Positions 33,834 through 46,500 are shown, counted from the stretch's first letter. The stretch: DNA of 64,000 nt from Chlorophyllum brunneum (GCA_963576785.1 OY756139.1:3968001-4032000), one strand, 5' to 3'. Program-made: numbers and translations. Notes: generated by a model not told the origin, from the sequence alone.

Positions 33834-34638
33834 TAATCCTACTAGCTGTAGTGCTAGTCAAAGGTTGTTCAAGGGGTTGGGAAGTGGTCAAGGTGGACCA
33901 TTGGATGGGGGCTGGTGGGGAATATTGAACTGGTTCTGGGTTTTGCTGGGAGGTTTGTTGAGTAGGCTCAACACTGTAAGGCTCTGCAGCCTTGGATTGT
34001 GATCTAGTCCTGTAGACCAGAGGTGCAGGTGGAGTAGTCTCCTTTTGCTTTGCATGACATTGGACTCATTCAATCTTGACCAAGTTGCACCTTTATCTCA
34101 CCGACAATTATTCATGACTTCTTCCTGTACTTTCTGGGAATACACAACAGGTTTTGAGGGCATCCTCTACTGAGTGCTCTCGCTTTTCAAGGGAATCTGT
34201 TACTGGCATAACAGCAACAAGGCATGATGCGTCTTCACAGTTGCTAGTATCATCTGGCTGACTAGATGGCAGCCGCTTGGTTTAGCTTCTCTACAGACGG
34301 CTTCTCCATAGCCTAGTGGTTGTGACCTTCCATTCCTTCTAGGTCTTCTTTCAACCGGAGTACTTCTTGATGGGAATCCAGAGGCAGGATGCATAGCAGA
34401 CAAGTTTCTCTTTTTCTCAAGGAGGAAACCACAAAGTCAATCAATAGCATACGTTCTATGAGCAGGTCTTTGTGCTTAGCCCTACTAACTTGAGGGGTAC
34501 TCCAGGTACTGGCAGGCGCAGTGTGGGTCCTATGTGACTGATAGCGAGTTACACTCCTATGCAGCAGATAGGCACTGTGTACAACTCTTCTTGGCTTCCT
34601 GTAACAGTGACAATGGCAATGATGCAGGAAGATGTTAT
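33834..34638 (-). pseudogene. Gypsy F2 leader and gag N-terminal part
   Basis: Minus strand. A Gln/Pro/Thr-rich frame (KQKETTPPAPLVYRTRSQ) at about 34060-33834 leads into the target duplication and continues at 22037 in the same frame. Further upstream (34070-34638) I see broken coding-like sequence with TGA and TAA stops but no clear start. The right end is the Copia D insertion point. The leader resumes at 58819 after Copia D. Confidence 0.6.
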
Positions 34639-34643
34639 CCTTG

Positions 34644-35088
34644 TGTTGTCATTTGCACTTACTATAGCTGCATTCCATATGACTAGCTCTTCAGTATTAT
34701 TCATATAATATTCATCATCAAGACTGTGCCCTCTAACTCACATTATGCACTCTTTCCTCATGTATTTCATGAGCTGACTGATACTCTGTCACTCCAATCA
34801 TGCTACTGGACACTGCTGATGATATCACAGTGTTTCAAGGGACTCTGTAGTCATTACTGACTCATTATGCTTAGTATTATCCATAGGCCTTAGGGTTTGC
34901 TACCCAGACATTTAGTATATAAAGCAGCATGTATTCCTTTATGTTTCTTTAGACAATCTACTTGATTTCTACTTGCTCTACTTGACTCTCACAGCAACTC
35001 CTTACTAGTACTTAAACCATCCTACTAACCACACTATCAGTAAGTTAGATCATCCGTCTGCTACTGCGTGTTACTGTGCTGTTCAACA
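34644..35088 (+). repeat. 5' LTR of Copia D (445 bp)
   Basis: TGTTGTCATTTGC ... GTTCAACA, with ends TGTTG/CAACA. Clearly the same sequence as 58369-58813, with scattered transitions. It is preceded by the target duplication CCTTG (34639-34643). Confidence 0.93.
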
Positions 35089-35100
35089 GGTTATGGGCCC
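35089..35100 (+). other. Copia D primer-binding site: initiator tRNA-Met half
   Basis: GGTTATGGGCCC directly follows the LTR. It is complementary to the anticodon stem-loop of eukaryotic initiator tRNA-Met (GGGCCCAUAACC), not to a tRNA 3' end. Drosophila copia and yeast Ty5 use the same cleaved half-tRNA primer. Confidence 0.85.
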
Positions 35101-35330
35101 CAGATTGCCTGCTCCCCATGCACCATGACTGGCTGCAAGTGGGTTGTAGATAGGCTGATCTGACCAGTTCTGTAGAGCATGGTCTTTCTAGCCCATCCCT
35201 CTAACACAACTCAATTGTTTCATGCTCTATTAAAGGCTTCCTAATAAGGGTTCATAGCTTGAACAGTGCAGTGGCACAGATCTGATTGCCCATGAATCTG
35301 ATCACTAATTATGTCCATATTTAGACTACA

Positions 35331-36617
35331 ATGTCTTCTCCTATCTCCATAGTTCTTGCCTCGATCCCCGTTCTCTCCAGGACTGCCAATTATAATAAGT
35401 GGGTGGACCAGATGCAGGACACCCTTGCCTTGGTCTCTGCTGATGGTACCTCTGTCATTGGTGATGAATTCTTGCTGACACCCCTGTCACAAATTCACAC
35501 TCTAGTCCCTGCCTATGCAATCATTCCCCCTCCTACAGGGCAGGAGGCAATCAAACATGCTGCTCAGGTGCGCATGCACCAGGTGGTTTACTCAATCATC
35601 AAGAGTAAACTACCTGCCAAGATGATCAAGGGGAACCTCCCCAATGTCAACAGCATATGGGTACATCTTCACACTGCATATGGCCTAGAGTCCATTTCTG
35701 GACTCTATTCAAAATATGTTGAGACAATCCACTTCCGTCTCCATCTGAATGAGGACCCCTCCAGCCCAATCGCCAAGCTCACTGTTCTCTATGAACAGCT
35801 TGACACTAATGGCAATTGCGCCATCCCTGAGATCATTAAGGCAATGACTCTTCTCTCCGGCATCCTGAATGCCTAGAACATCATCACACCTTTCCTCACA
35901 GTAAACATGCAGATCCCTGCTGTGACCTTTGCTTCAGTCCATGGGGCTATAATGAACCACTGGTCAATGCTTAAGGTGAACCAGTTGGTGAATAAGTTCA
36001 CCAGTGTTAAACCACAAGGCATGTCCCCTTGCTATCAGCAGCAGCAGCAACAGCAACCTCCGCAGCAGCACCAGCAGCAGTCTTAGGAGGATGGTGAGAA
36101 GAAGAAGAGACAACGTGGTGTGAGGGGTAGTGGCAAAGGCCGAGTGAATAAGGTTGATGCTGGGCAACCAGCTCCCTCTGGAAATGACGCTGGGCAACCA
36201 GCCTACACCATGGACTCCGTCAACTTTGGCTTTGCCAAGTTGACAACCAAACCTAAGAAGAGTACTTGCAGTCTTGTCACCAAGATGCAGTCCTCAGTAC
36301 CTCTTCTACCTTCCCTTCTCTCACAGATGACAAATCCTGCTGAGAAGAAATCTCAAGATCCCTGGTACCACCCGACTCCATATGCAGCTGCCAAGGCAAA
36401 AGCCTTGGATCTATATGAGAAGTGAATGTGAAACACTTCCCTCCCCCATCTGGCCTCTCCTTTGATGGCTGCCTCCATTATGGAGGTTGACAAACTCTTT
36501 GGTGCCACTCTGGCAGCCAAACTGGTCATGAGCATCCCAGCTCTGACCACCGTCAAGATCAATGAGGATGCAGTGTCGATGGGATCTGAGGATGAGGACT
36601 ACTCAGACAAAGCAATG
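35331..36617 (+). pseudogene. Copia D gag (UBN2-type), degenerate
   Basis: The start is ATG 35331. The N-terminal 181 codons are open: SIVLASIPVLSRTANYNKWV, then MQDTLALVSADG, HQVVYSIIKSKLP, NSIWVHLHTAYG. This fits the gag of Copia elements, which coats the RNA. TAG at 35874-35876 and a TAG after a poly-Gln run (36085) break the frame; the second arises from CAG. The reading continues past stops near 36425 to an acidic end (SEDEDYSDKAMAGEP), where LINE L3 sequence begins. No zinc knuckle is visible before the break. Confidence 0.8.
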
Positions 36618-36630
36618 GCAGGAGAGCCAG

Positions 36631-36931
36631 TGTTACGACCTTAGTCTCTGACTCAGGTTGCAAGCCTTTGGATAAAGGAAAGGAAGTAGAGAGAGGAAGA
36701 AGGGATGATATGATTGGTAAAGTGTAAGGAATACATCAAGTATTACTACACTTTATATACTAGTGGTAAGGGCTAATAATAAGGGGGTCGAGTAAAGGAG
36801 TCATAGGAGACGAGTAGAATGAGTCAGGTAAGAGGCATAGTCTCTAGGGGTGATACAGGAGATGAAACGAGTATGTGGGTACACGAGGTAACGGGCGCAT
36901 GATAGGAATGAACAGCCTATGATTCGTAACA
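36631..36931 (-). repeat. 3' LTR of Gypsy C
   Basis: 301 bp, TGTTACGACC ... TCGTAACA. In sense it follows the purine tract GAAAGGGAGG (plus strand about 36935-36944). It differs from the 5' LTR at 7 positions. Confidence 0.95.
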
Positions 36932-37038
36932 ATACCTCCCTTTCAAGCTTCATGTCCTCATGATGCGCATTACTGTAAAGGTCCTTTGTAAAATAAAACA
37001 TACAGAATTTGGTGAAGGTAAGAAAGCGCGACGAGTAT

Positions 37039-37995
37039 TTACTCGTTCATAGGTACGGCCGCTCCCAGAGCTCTGGCCAAGTCCTTCTTGTTTCCTCCAA
37101 TGAGAGGTGCCTTGTCAACACATCGTAAGCCAATCCAGAGGGGTGCGTGTGGCGGTCCTTCTTTGAACAGGAAGTGGGTGTGATTGTTATATGTGGTGTT
37201 GTCGTTGGTGTGATTGCTTAAGAGCTTGTGCACGATGCCCTTCCAGTAGTCGTTGTCCTTTTCACCTTCTGATTTCAAAGTGTTATATCCTGTCGGTGGG
37301 TGGAAGGTCATGGGTGTGATGGGGGGTACTACTGTGGTGAGGATGGTTTGAAGATGGGTGACTTCTTCTTCGATGTCAGGGTGAAGTAATTGATCGGCGG
37401 CGGTTCTTCCTTGAGTCTTTTGTTTGCATGTGTGGCAGATGTGATGTTGGATGGGGAACGGGTCGTTACTAACGAGTAGTCGGTTAACAATGTGGTGAAG
37501 GAGTAATGATGTGGTGGGAGAGGTTGTCTGTACTCCTGGACTCGTACGTATTGAGTCGCTCGGCTAGGGCTACGAGGATACTGTGCATCCGAGCTCATAT
37601 GTTGGAGATAACGAGGAGTTGCAAGTCGTCGTTAATTTTGTACAAGTGTCTCTCTAGTTGGTCTCTCCTTCCTTCATCGATGATGAACTGATTGAGTCTC
37701 GGAGTGGCTTCGGATAATGTGTCCATAATTTTCGAGGCGCCTTCTTGGGTTGCTTTTACTGCTGCGCCCAATAGTATTATAGTGTCGACTAGGGTTTCTC
37801 CTTCTACGAGTTCTTCATGGCTGGTCCTTTCTGGGACAAGTTCTTCGAATTCTTTGAGGTAGGGGTATGGGGTAAGTTGGCGTTCGGCGGGCATGGTGTG
37901 TTGTAAAGATAATTCGCGAAGTCAAGTGTGAACTGGATACCACGAGTGATGCGTTGAGTGTAGTGGTTGCTTGGAATGCGAGGTTTGTTGTTCAT
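37039..37995 (-). pseudogene. Gypsy C ORF3 (unknown protein after chromodomain), broken
   Basis: The homologue of the element A ORF3. A short frame starts at ATG 37995 (MNNKPRIPSNHYTQ), overlapping the pol stop as ATGA. The main frame starts at 37894 (MPAERQLTPYPYLKEFEELV). TGA at 37595-37597 replaces a CGA of copy A (after LLVISNI). An 18-bp insertion near 37495-37512 and a frame change near 37312-37329 break it further. The end DLARALGAAVPMNE is conserved. No known domain. Confidence 0.65.
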
Positions 37996-40900
37996 AATTG
38001 CTGCTTTTTACCTCCCCTTTTTATAGGTTTTGTTCTCGAAATCTTGCTCATAAATTCTTGTACCACTTCCTTGGCATTATCTAAATTTGTCTCGTTTTCC
38101 CATGTATCTTCTTCGGATGTATATCCTTTCCAGTGTACTAGGTACTGTTTTCGTTTCCCTTTTGTGCGGTGTCCTTGGACTTCGTCTACTTCGTAATGTT
38201 CCTCATCATTGACTATCTCGGGGATCGGTGGTGGCGGAGTGCGCTGGCTGTCATACTCGGGGTTATGATAGGGGGAAAGTAGTCTGCTGTTGAATACGTT
38301 GTGTATCGCCCATGTTTCAGGTAGCTCCAGGTGGTAGCTTGTTTCTCCTATTTTTTCTTTTACTCGGAACGGTCCGTATCTCTTGTGATCTAGTTTCTTC
38401 GTTGGTCTTGTTGTCCTAATATTATTTGCCTCGAGCCAAATTTGGTCTCCTGCTCGGTACTCGTGTTCTGGTTTTGTGCTGTTCCGTTTCTCCATTTGTA
38501 CCTGGCTTTGTTGTAGCATTTTGATCGTCTCTTGGCGTATGTCCTGTAGCTCCTGTATTCTCTCCGTGATTGTGGGGGCCTTGATCTCGTTTGAGATGTC
38601 TCCTTTCCATGGGTGTCGTCCGTATACTATCTGGAACGGTGAGTGTCCCATGGCACTATGTGTTTTATCGTTATACTGGAATTCTGCGGTGCTGAGCCAT
38701 TTCTTCCAGTTGTCCTGTGCATGGTTGATTACATTTCTGAGGTAGGCCTCGACCTCTTGGTTGATGCGCTCCGTTTGACCATCTGTTTGTGGATGGTATG
38801 CTGTGGATAGGTTATGTTGGGTGCCGGTTGCTCTGCAAAGTTCCGCCATAAATTTTGATGTGAATTGTGGACCTCTGTCACTGATGATCCTGCGTGGTAT
38901 CCCATGTTGTCTCCATATGTCATCCCGATATATATCTCCTAGCTCCTCAGATGATAGGGTGGTGTTAACTGCACGTAGTCTGATCATTTTGCTGAAACGA
39001 TCAACAATGACAAGTATCGCATCATATCCTTCTGATTCAGGCATTGGTCCTATCATGTCGATTGATATCTCTTCCCATGGTTCGGTGGGTATTGGTAGTG
39101 GATGGAGGTGTGTGGTAGGTCGTGTTCGGAGTATTTTGTTTCGCTGACATGTGTCACATCCTTTGATGTACCGTTTAACGTCGTTGCACATTTGTGGCCA
39201 CCAATATGTTCTTTTGAGGAGTTTGATCATTCTGTGTTGTCCTGGGTGTCCTACGTCCGTTCTGTCGTGGTGTTGTTGAAGTATTTCTTGGCATAACTCA
39301 GTATTTGGTGGTACGTATATTCTTCCTTCGAAGATGGGTAATCCATCATTTTCCCATATCTCCTTTGGTTGTTTCTCCTTTTCTCTTAACCATTGTGTTT
39401 CTCTCCTCTGCTCCTTTCGTAATCGGTGTTTCAGGTCTTCTTCTCCCGATATTTCCCAAATTTGTCTGATCTCGGTGATGGTGTTATCGAATAAGTGGTC
39501 GGGTAATAGCGTGATATTTGTGTTGTCTCTGGTTGTATCCGTTTTTGCTAGTCTTGATAACACATCTGCTTTCGTGTTTGTTTTTCCAGGTATGTGTTTT
39601 AACGTGTAGTGATATTCCTGTAGTTCCAGTTGCCATCTCGCTTGTCGTCCTGTGAGTTGTTGTGGTTTCCTGAAGTATTCCAAGTTCTTGTGGTCCATCC
39701 ATATTTCAAATGGTTTGTCGGCATCGAGTAGGTATTGTCTCCAAGTTTTGATTGCTTCTCGGATTGCCAATAGTTCTTTGTCGTAGATTTGGTAGTTTCG
39801 TTCTGCCGGTGTCATTGTTCTCGAGTGGAAGGCTATTGGGTGCCACTGGTCATTCTGGTCTTGTGATAATACCGCTCCTACTCTGTATCCTGATGCATTC
39901 ACCTCTACCCTGTATTGTCCTTTGTCTCGGGGCATTGCTAGTACTGGTTCGCTCGTGATTTTCTCTTTGATTTTTTCAAACGCTTGCTGTTGTCGTTCTG
40001 ACCATGACCATTGCGCGTCCTTCTTCTTTAGTTCATGTAGTGGTGTTGCTATGTTACTGAAGTCTTGTATAAATCATCGGTAGAAGTTTGCAAAGCCTAG
40101 GAATTTTTCGACATCTTTCACGGACTTGGGTGTTGGCCATTCCTTTACTGCTTTCACCTTCTCTTCCTCCATTTTAACGCTGCCCTGTCCTACTACAAAG
40201 CCCAGTATGGGTATTTCCTTCACGTCGAACATACATTTTGATCGCTTGAAGTAGAGCTGGTGTTTGGCTGCAATATCTAAGAACCGCATTGTTCTTTTCT
40301 CAAGTTCTTCCTGTGTGGTTCCTGGGATGACGAAATCGTCCATATAGTTGACGAGCGCTCCTTCATGTAATAGTTCTCGAAATATCGTGTTCATCATTCT
40401 CTGAAAGGTTGCCGGTGAATTGCTCATCCCGAAGAACATGACCGTAGGTTCGAATAGTCTGCTGTTCGTTACGAACGCTGCCTTCCATTCATCTCCTTTC
40501 CTGATTCTGACGTTGTTGTATCCCCAAATGATATCAAGCTTGTTAAACACCTTTGCGTCCTTTAATCGATCTAGAACTTCGCCTATGAGTGGCAGTGGCA
40601 TTTTATCTTTGATGGTGTGTTCGTTCAGCTTTTTGTAATCTTGTACCAGGCATTTTGTTCCATCTTTCTTTGGTATAAAGAAACATGGGGTGGCGTAGGG
40701 GGATTGTGATGGTCTGATTCGTCCTGAGGTGAGGTTTTCGTCGAGAAACTTCTGTAGTTCTTGTTTTTCTGTTATTGTCATCGGGTAAACCTTGGACTGT
40801 AGTACCGGGGGTGCATCCTCTGATAGGTTTATCTCGTGGTCCCATATCGTGTGCGCGGGTAAATTATCAAAGTTCTTCTTGTTGAATAGGTAGGTGTATT

Positions 40901-41476
40901 GTCGGAGGTATGGTGGTAGATCTTCATCATCCATCCGGTCCGCTTTTTTCTCTTCAATGTGTTCCTTGACTGTTCATATTTTCTTGTTGAACTGTATGTC
41001 GCTATGTGATATCTTGCAATCTTCTGGACATCTGGTGAATCGTATGACGTGATTGTTCCAATCGATTTCTGGGTTATGCTTGACCAGCCAGTCATGTCCG
41101 AGATATAAGTCTGCACTTTCCAGTTGTGTTACCAAAGCGTCAATTTGTTCCGTGTGGTTGCCATTGTTTAATACCAGTTGTGCCTTGTCCATTATTTCTC
41201 CTTTTTTATTTTCTGTTCCATCGGCATTGATTACTCTGATTGGAGTTTCCAGTGGTTTGGTCGTGATCTGTTCTTCTTCTATTGTTTGCTGTGCTATGCA
41301 CGTGTGGGTGCATCCGGAGTCCACGAGGGTTGTAATTGGTCTGCGTCCTTTTCTTGTCTGGATCGTTGAGTCGAGGAGAAGTTCGCGCATAGAGTTTCGT
41401 TTTTGGGGAATCACGTATTGTCTATTGTGTGATAAAACAGAAACTCTAGTTTTATTGGCTTGCGGGTTTGCGCCTA
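37992..41476 (-). pseudogene. Gypsy C pol: protease, RT, RNase H, integrase, chromodomain
   Basis: Protease (LVDSGCTHTC, about 41330). RT with the catalytic box VNYMDDFVIPG (about 40340). RNase H (VEVNASGYRVGAVLSQ; the first Asp is replaced by Asn). Integrase zinc-binding region (HHDRTDVGHPGQHRM ... CDTCQRNK), core (SIDMIGPMPESEGYDAILV, RIISDRGPQF, QTDGQTERINQE). C-terminal chromodomain (YLVHWKGYTSEEDTWENE). Stops: TGA at 40974-40976, where A has CGG, and TGA at 40074-40076 in FYR*FIQDF, a stop shared with element A. pol ends TGA 37992-37994, overlapping the ATG of ORF3. Confidence 0.92.
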
Positions 41477-42746
41477 CTCGGAGCCTTCGACAAAATCCTC
41501 TTTCTCCTCTCTTTCTTGTTCGTCTTCTTCATTGATTTCCCTGATATGCGCTTTTTTAGGTGCCCGGCAGTTCTTTCGAGATGTGGCCCTGTTTGCCGCA
41601 ATTGTAACACATTATCTTGGTGTACGTGACTTTCGTCTTCTTCCTGCAGTACTTGGCGATATGCCCATAGAGGTTGCAGTTGTAGCACCTTGGTTTTCCA
41701 TTTTGATCGGTGTCTGCCCTTTGTCGTCCTATCTCCATGGGTTGTCCTCTACCTCCATAGATAACTCCGGTGGTAGTTCTGACATCTCCTCGGGTGATGT
41801 CTGTCGCTTCATAACCCTGTCCTACAGCGAGGATTGTGGTTTTCCATTTGCTGTATGTCGTTGGTACGGAGGCTGTCGGGTAGCCTACTATGGTTCGAAT
41901 AATATCTGCTCAGGTGTGGCGTTTGAGGAGGAATATTGCATGGGTGTTGTCTGTCCCCGCTTGGGCTTTCAGTGCCTCGAATTCGATTAAGAAATCGGCT
42001 GTATTCTTTTTCCCTTGTTTGAACGTCTCGATTTCTCCTTCTGCTATGGCTTTCCTATTCCCCAAGGAGAATGTGGCTTCTATTTCCTTTGTGAAGTCAT
42101 CCCAACCCGGTGTTTTCTTATTCTGGATGGCTTGTAGTTGCGTGTTGGCGTAAGGACCTGCTAGTCCTCCTTTCATTCTTGCCAAAATGGCTACTATTTT
42201 CTGTTCCTCTTCATCTATCTTGTTGAACATTAGCCATAAGGATATGGCTCTCCACCAATCATCAAATTTGGTCCTATCCCCATTGAAATATCCTGGTTCC
42301 GGGGCTAGGTTTTTTGGGACGTTGATTTCATCTGTCATTTCTGGTTCTAACTCTGGTTCGCTGTGTTCATTTTCGTAGGTCTCGGCGATTTCTATATCGG
42401 CTGTGGCGTCGGCGACTTCTGTGTCGAATTCGGTTTCAAATAAAGCTGTGTCGATTTCTTCTTCAAATGGGGCTGGTTCTTCGTCTGTGCTGTGTTCGGA
42501 TTCTTCCTCATAGGTCTCGGCGATATCTATATCGGATGTGTTCTCAGCGACTTCTGTGTCGAATTCAGTTTCAAATAGAGCTGTGTTTTCGTCTACGCTG
42601 TGTTCGGATTTCTGCCGTTTAAGGCCTTCAGGGATTTCTGGTTCTGTTGATCGTTTGGATCCTGTTGCTACGGGTGAACCCTGGATGTCGGTTGGTCTCG
42701 GAGCTCTGTGTCTTCTCGGTGTTCTCAATGAGCTACTGCTGCTCAT
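41474..42746 (-). pseudogene. Gypsy C gag, broken
   Basis: ATG 42746, same layout as element A: Ser/Arg N-terminus, acidic repeats (with the additional ALFETEFDT unit), a gag domain (FNGDRTKFDDWWRAISLWL) and two CCHC knuckles. TGA at 41910-41912 replaces CGA of copy A (KRHTRADIIR). An added A in the second knuckle (about 41571) shifts the frame so it reads SKELPGT and stops, where copy A has SKNCRAPK. Confidence 0.9.
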
Positions 42747-42827
42747 ATACTGTCGTCCTGGTCGGAGGCTGTTATTCCAAGCCTAGTTACGAATAGTGGC
42801 ACCTCTTCTTGCAAGGTGAGTTGAATG

Positions 42828-42839
42828 ACACTTTACCAA
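42828..42839 (-). other. Primer-binding site of Gypsy C (self-priming type)
   Basis: Sense TTGGTAAAGTGT, one base from the 5' LTR. It is identical in the B and A elements and complementary to the predicted RNA 5' end. Confidence 0.75.
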
Positions 42840-42840
42840 A

Positions 42841-43141
42841 TGTTACGACCTTAGTCTCTGACTCAGGTTGCAAGCCTTTGGATAAAGGAAAGGAAGTAGA
42901 GAGAGGAAGAAGGGATGATACGATTGGTAAAGTGTAAGGAATACATCAAGTATTACTACACTTTATATACTAGTGGTAAGGGCTAATAATAAGGGGGTCG
43001 AGTAAAGGAGTCATAGGAGACGAGTAGAATGAGTCAGGTAAGAGGCATAGCCTCTAGGGGTGATACAGGAGATGAAATGAGTATGCAGGTACACGAGGTA
43101 ATGGGCGCATGATAGGAATGAACGGCCTATGATTCGTAACA
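42841..43141 (-). repeat. 5' LTR of Gypsy C
   Basis: 301 bp. At one site the two LTRs carry TGGG and CAGG. Both can come from CGGG by CpG decay on opposite strands. Confidence 0.95.
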
Positions 43142-43539
43142 GCCAGCGCCAACCTGGGTGTACCATTCTGTGGAAAATGCTGCAGGTGGGGCCACCTCCT
43201 AATCCGCTGCTGAGCAAGGCTCTTTACCTGCGCACACTGCAAGGGGCCACACTCCACTGCCAACCATTGATCATTTGCCTACTGCTGTAAGGGCAACGAC
43301 AAAGCAGAACTGCCTGTTGCGGCCACCCCTGCTGGAGAACCATGCCCTCACAAGGCTACGTGCTCCAACTGTGGCAAGGATCACCTTGCTACTGACTGAA
43401 AGTGTCAATTCTGGAAGAAGTGATTCGACCACGACTGGCATGCAAATAAAGCGCTCGAATTGAGAGCCAACAAAGGAGTTTCACCACCCCCCTCCTCATC
43501 ATTCCCGGCTAGTCGAAGCCAGACTAACCCCCCTAAATG
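43142..43539 (+). pseudogene. LINE L3 ORF1, C-terminal part
   Basis: Cys/His clusters CGKCCRWGHLLIRC and CSNCGKDHLATD in a frame broken by TGA (near 43213, 43269, 43397 and 43421). It ends TGA 43538-43540, overlapping ORF2 ATG 43537 (ATGA). Its first ~13 bases are left of Gypsy C at 36618-36630. Confidence 0.75.
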
Positions 43540-46500
43540 AATAACGTCCCCGATGATCAAGACAGGCCTCCTCGCTCACTCCTGAGTGAGTTGAAGGTCT
43601 GCTCTCACAACGTTGGAAGATTGTATGGAGAGATGGAGACAGTCCTTGCGTGTAGAGGTGACGTTGACCTCCTCCTCATACAAGAACCCCCATGGAGATT
43701 TCTCTGTGACATTCCCTCATCCATCTCTAATAATGGATCACCCCTCGTAGGAGGCCCAGTTCACCTGGACTGGACACTCCTTTCATATCCGATGATCACC
43801 AAAGAAGTCCTCCAAGTGGGACGCTGATGATATCCTCAACAGATGGTCAACATGGAACACCGTACCACTCCCCAAGTCCTTGCCTTTGCCCATAAGAGGC
43901 TGAAGCGACTCTGACCCTCCATTAAAAGAGATTTAATAGAACATCAAGACCTCTTGTGTATCTCCTTATATGCAGGAGGAGAAGAACTACTGCTGCTAAA
44001 TGTCTACAATGACAGCTGTAATACCACACTCCATTTCCTCAAGGAGTGCCTCTTCGACCTCCTGCCCTTTCTCTTAATGGGTGGAGATATCAACATCCGA
44101 TCAGAGATATGGGACCCTTCAACGGATCAACATCTGGCGAGTGTGGACCATCTCCTTATGATCACCGAAGCCCTCAATCTTGTGAGGACGACCCTGTCTA
44201 CGGCCATACCAACTCGTTACGCCTCGGACCCTAATTTACCAGACACGGTCATCGACCTGTTGTTTGTCTCGGGAATGTTACCATACATCCCCACCCACAC
44301 TATCCAGGCAGGCAATTGGTATAACTCGGACCATGCCCCCCTTTTAATTAGGTTGCCTATTCCGCAAATGGATATTGTCGTCGAAAGATTGACTATCCCC
44401 AAGGATTCGGATGAGGAAACCAGGTTTCTGACAGACATAGTGGAAGGAATCAACAACAAGAACTGGCCGATAAATGACGCAGAAGAGCTGGAGAGAGCTG
44501 TCGCAGAATTGGAGGTTTTATTTGACAGATCCTGGAACCGGAATGCGAAGAAGACCAAGATCACCACTAGATCCAAGACCTGGTGGAACAAGGAGTGCTC
44601 CACTGCACTCGCTACACACCACGCGGACCGCAAGAACAAGCACAAATGGAACACTTTTTGCAAGATCACAAGGAAAATGAAAAGAACATATTTCGACAAG
44701 AAGATCCAAGAAATCTCAGTCGACCAAAAATGTCCGTGGGATCTAATGCCATGGTTTAAAGATCGTGCACTCCTGGCTATGGAAGCTATGCATCATAACG
44801 GCCAACCTTGTCTTACTTTGGATGACTTATGGATGGCACTCGACCAACATTATAATGCTGCCCACAACAGACCAATGAACGCGGCAGTCTTGGACGAACT
44901 TCCTCCACCAAACGGAATGGAGAATAGGACTTGGGTGAACTTCTCTCTCCTCGAGATGATGGAATCACTCAAGGATACCTCGAATTCTTCCTCCCCCGGT
45001 CCCGACCATATTTCCTGGTCCCATCTTAAGCAGATTGCCGCCGATGAAACTTGCACCAATCTCTTCCTCAAAATCAGCAGTGCATGTCTAAACATCGGAT
45101 ATTGGCCTGTGCATTTCAAAAAGTCAACATTGGTGATCATCCCCAAACCTAACAAACCCAACTACTCCACTCTGAAGGCATTCAGACCAATCATCCTCCT
45201 CAATACACTTGGTAAACTAATAGAAAAGATGCTCACCAAACGACTCCAATTTGAGGTGGTGAAATTCAAAGTTCTCCACCCTCACCAACTGGGAGCCATC
45301 CGCCAACGATCCACTGAGGATGCGGGACTCTTTCTGATGCACATCATTTGGGGAGCTTGGATGAAGAAGAAGAAGACATTGGTGCTCGCATTCAATGTTG
45401 CCCAATTCTTCCCCTCCCTAAATCACGATCTCCTCATCAACATACTAGGACGACAGGGATTTCCCCCACAAGTCGCAGCATTCTTCAACAATTACCTTAA
45501 AGATCGCCGCACAACCTACCGGTGGAATAACGAAACCTCCCCGGAATACGATACAGCGGTAGGAGTAGGTCAAGGTTCTGTCCTTAGCCCCATCCTTTCT
45601 GCCCTATTTCTCCCCCCCCTCCTTCACATTTTTGACATCCGTATGGAGGAACACCAGGACAGATGGGACTTTGATGTCCTTTCATTTGTTGATGACAGTA
45701 CCTTAGTCACACAATCCCCGTCCCTTGAACAGAACGTCGAAATTCTTCAACACATGTACTGCGAAATGGAGCAGCTCATGAATGAATTCGGCCTAGAAAT
45801 TGAACACAGCAAGTCCGAAGTCTTTCACTTTACATGTGCAAGGCAGGACTCAAATCCCTCTATTGATTTGGGATCACCGCCATTCACTGGGTGCACCCCC
45901 CTCAAACCAAAAACCTATTGGTGTTATCTCGGTTTCTACTTCAACCGGACGTTGACCTTCAAGGAACACATTCGATTCTACTCCGCCAAAGCAATATCCA
46001 TGATTAAGGCAATGAAAATGCTAGGGAACTCCGTAAGAGGTCTGTCCCCCAGCAACAAAGGACTATTATACCGTTTGTGTGTTGTACTGGTGGCGACATA
46101 CAGATACCAACTTTGGTTTCACAATAGGTCATGGACCAAAGGGACTTGTGAAATCCTCAACAAAATGCAAAGAAGTGCGGCGCTCTGGATTACCAGGGCC
46201 TTCCGGACCTCTCCCACAGGCGGCATTGAGTCCCTTGCAGGGCTCATGCCTATCAAACTCCATCTCCAAAAGTTGGCCAAATGACAAACATCGAGGCTTC
46301 ATACATTGGACGATGAACACGCATTGGCAAGACTGACAAAGGAATATCACTCTTCCCCTCACCGACTTCACATCAAGAATTTCACGGAGATTCAGAAGAA
46401 GAAGACACTTGGAGCTGTGATGGATACTTCGTGCCCCACCCCCAAGACTCATTATGTAGAACATTTTAACTCTGTTTCTAAATCTGTCTGGCCCAGATGT

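Larger units (their letters stand above)
36631..43141 (-). mobile_element. Gypsy C (GyA family), full length, 6511 bp
   Basis: A full-length element with two 301-bp LTRs and a perfect 5-bp duplication GCCAG (36626-36630 and 43142-43146) in LINE L3 ORF1. Sense is minus: gag 41474-42746, pol 37992-41476, ORF3 37039-37995. The LTRs differ at 7 of 301 positions by eye, all transitions, six at CpG sites. All its genes are damaged. Confidence 0.95.

Noticed and set aside
37039..37894. ORF3 of GyA as an envelope glycoprotein
   Set aside because: No signal peptide, no transmembrane anchor and no Cys-rich ectodomain are visible.
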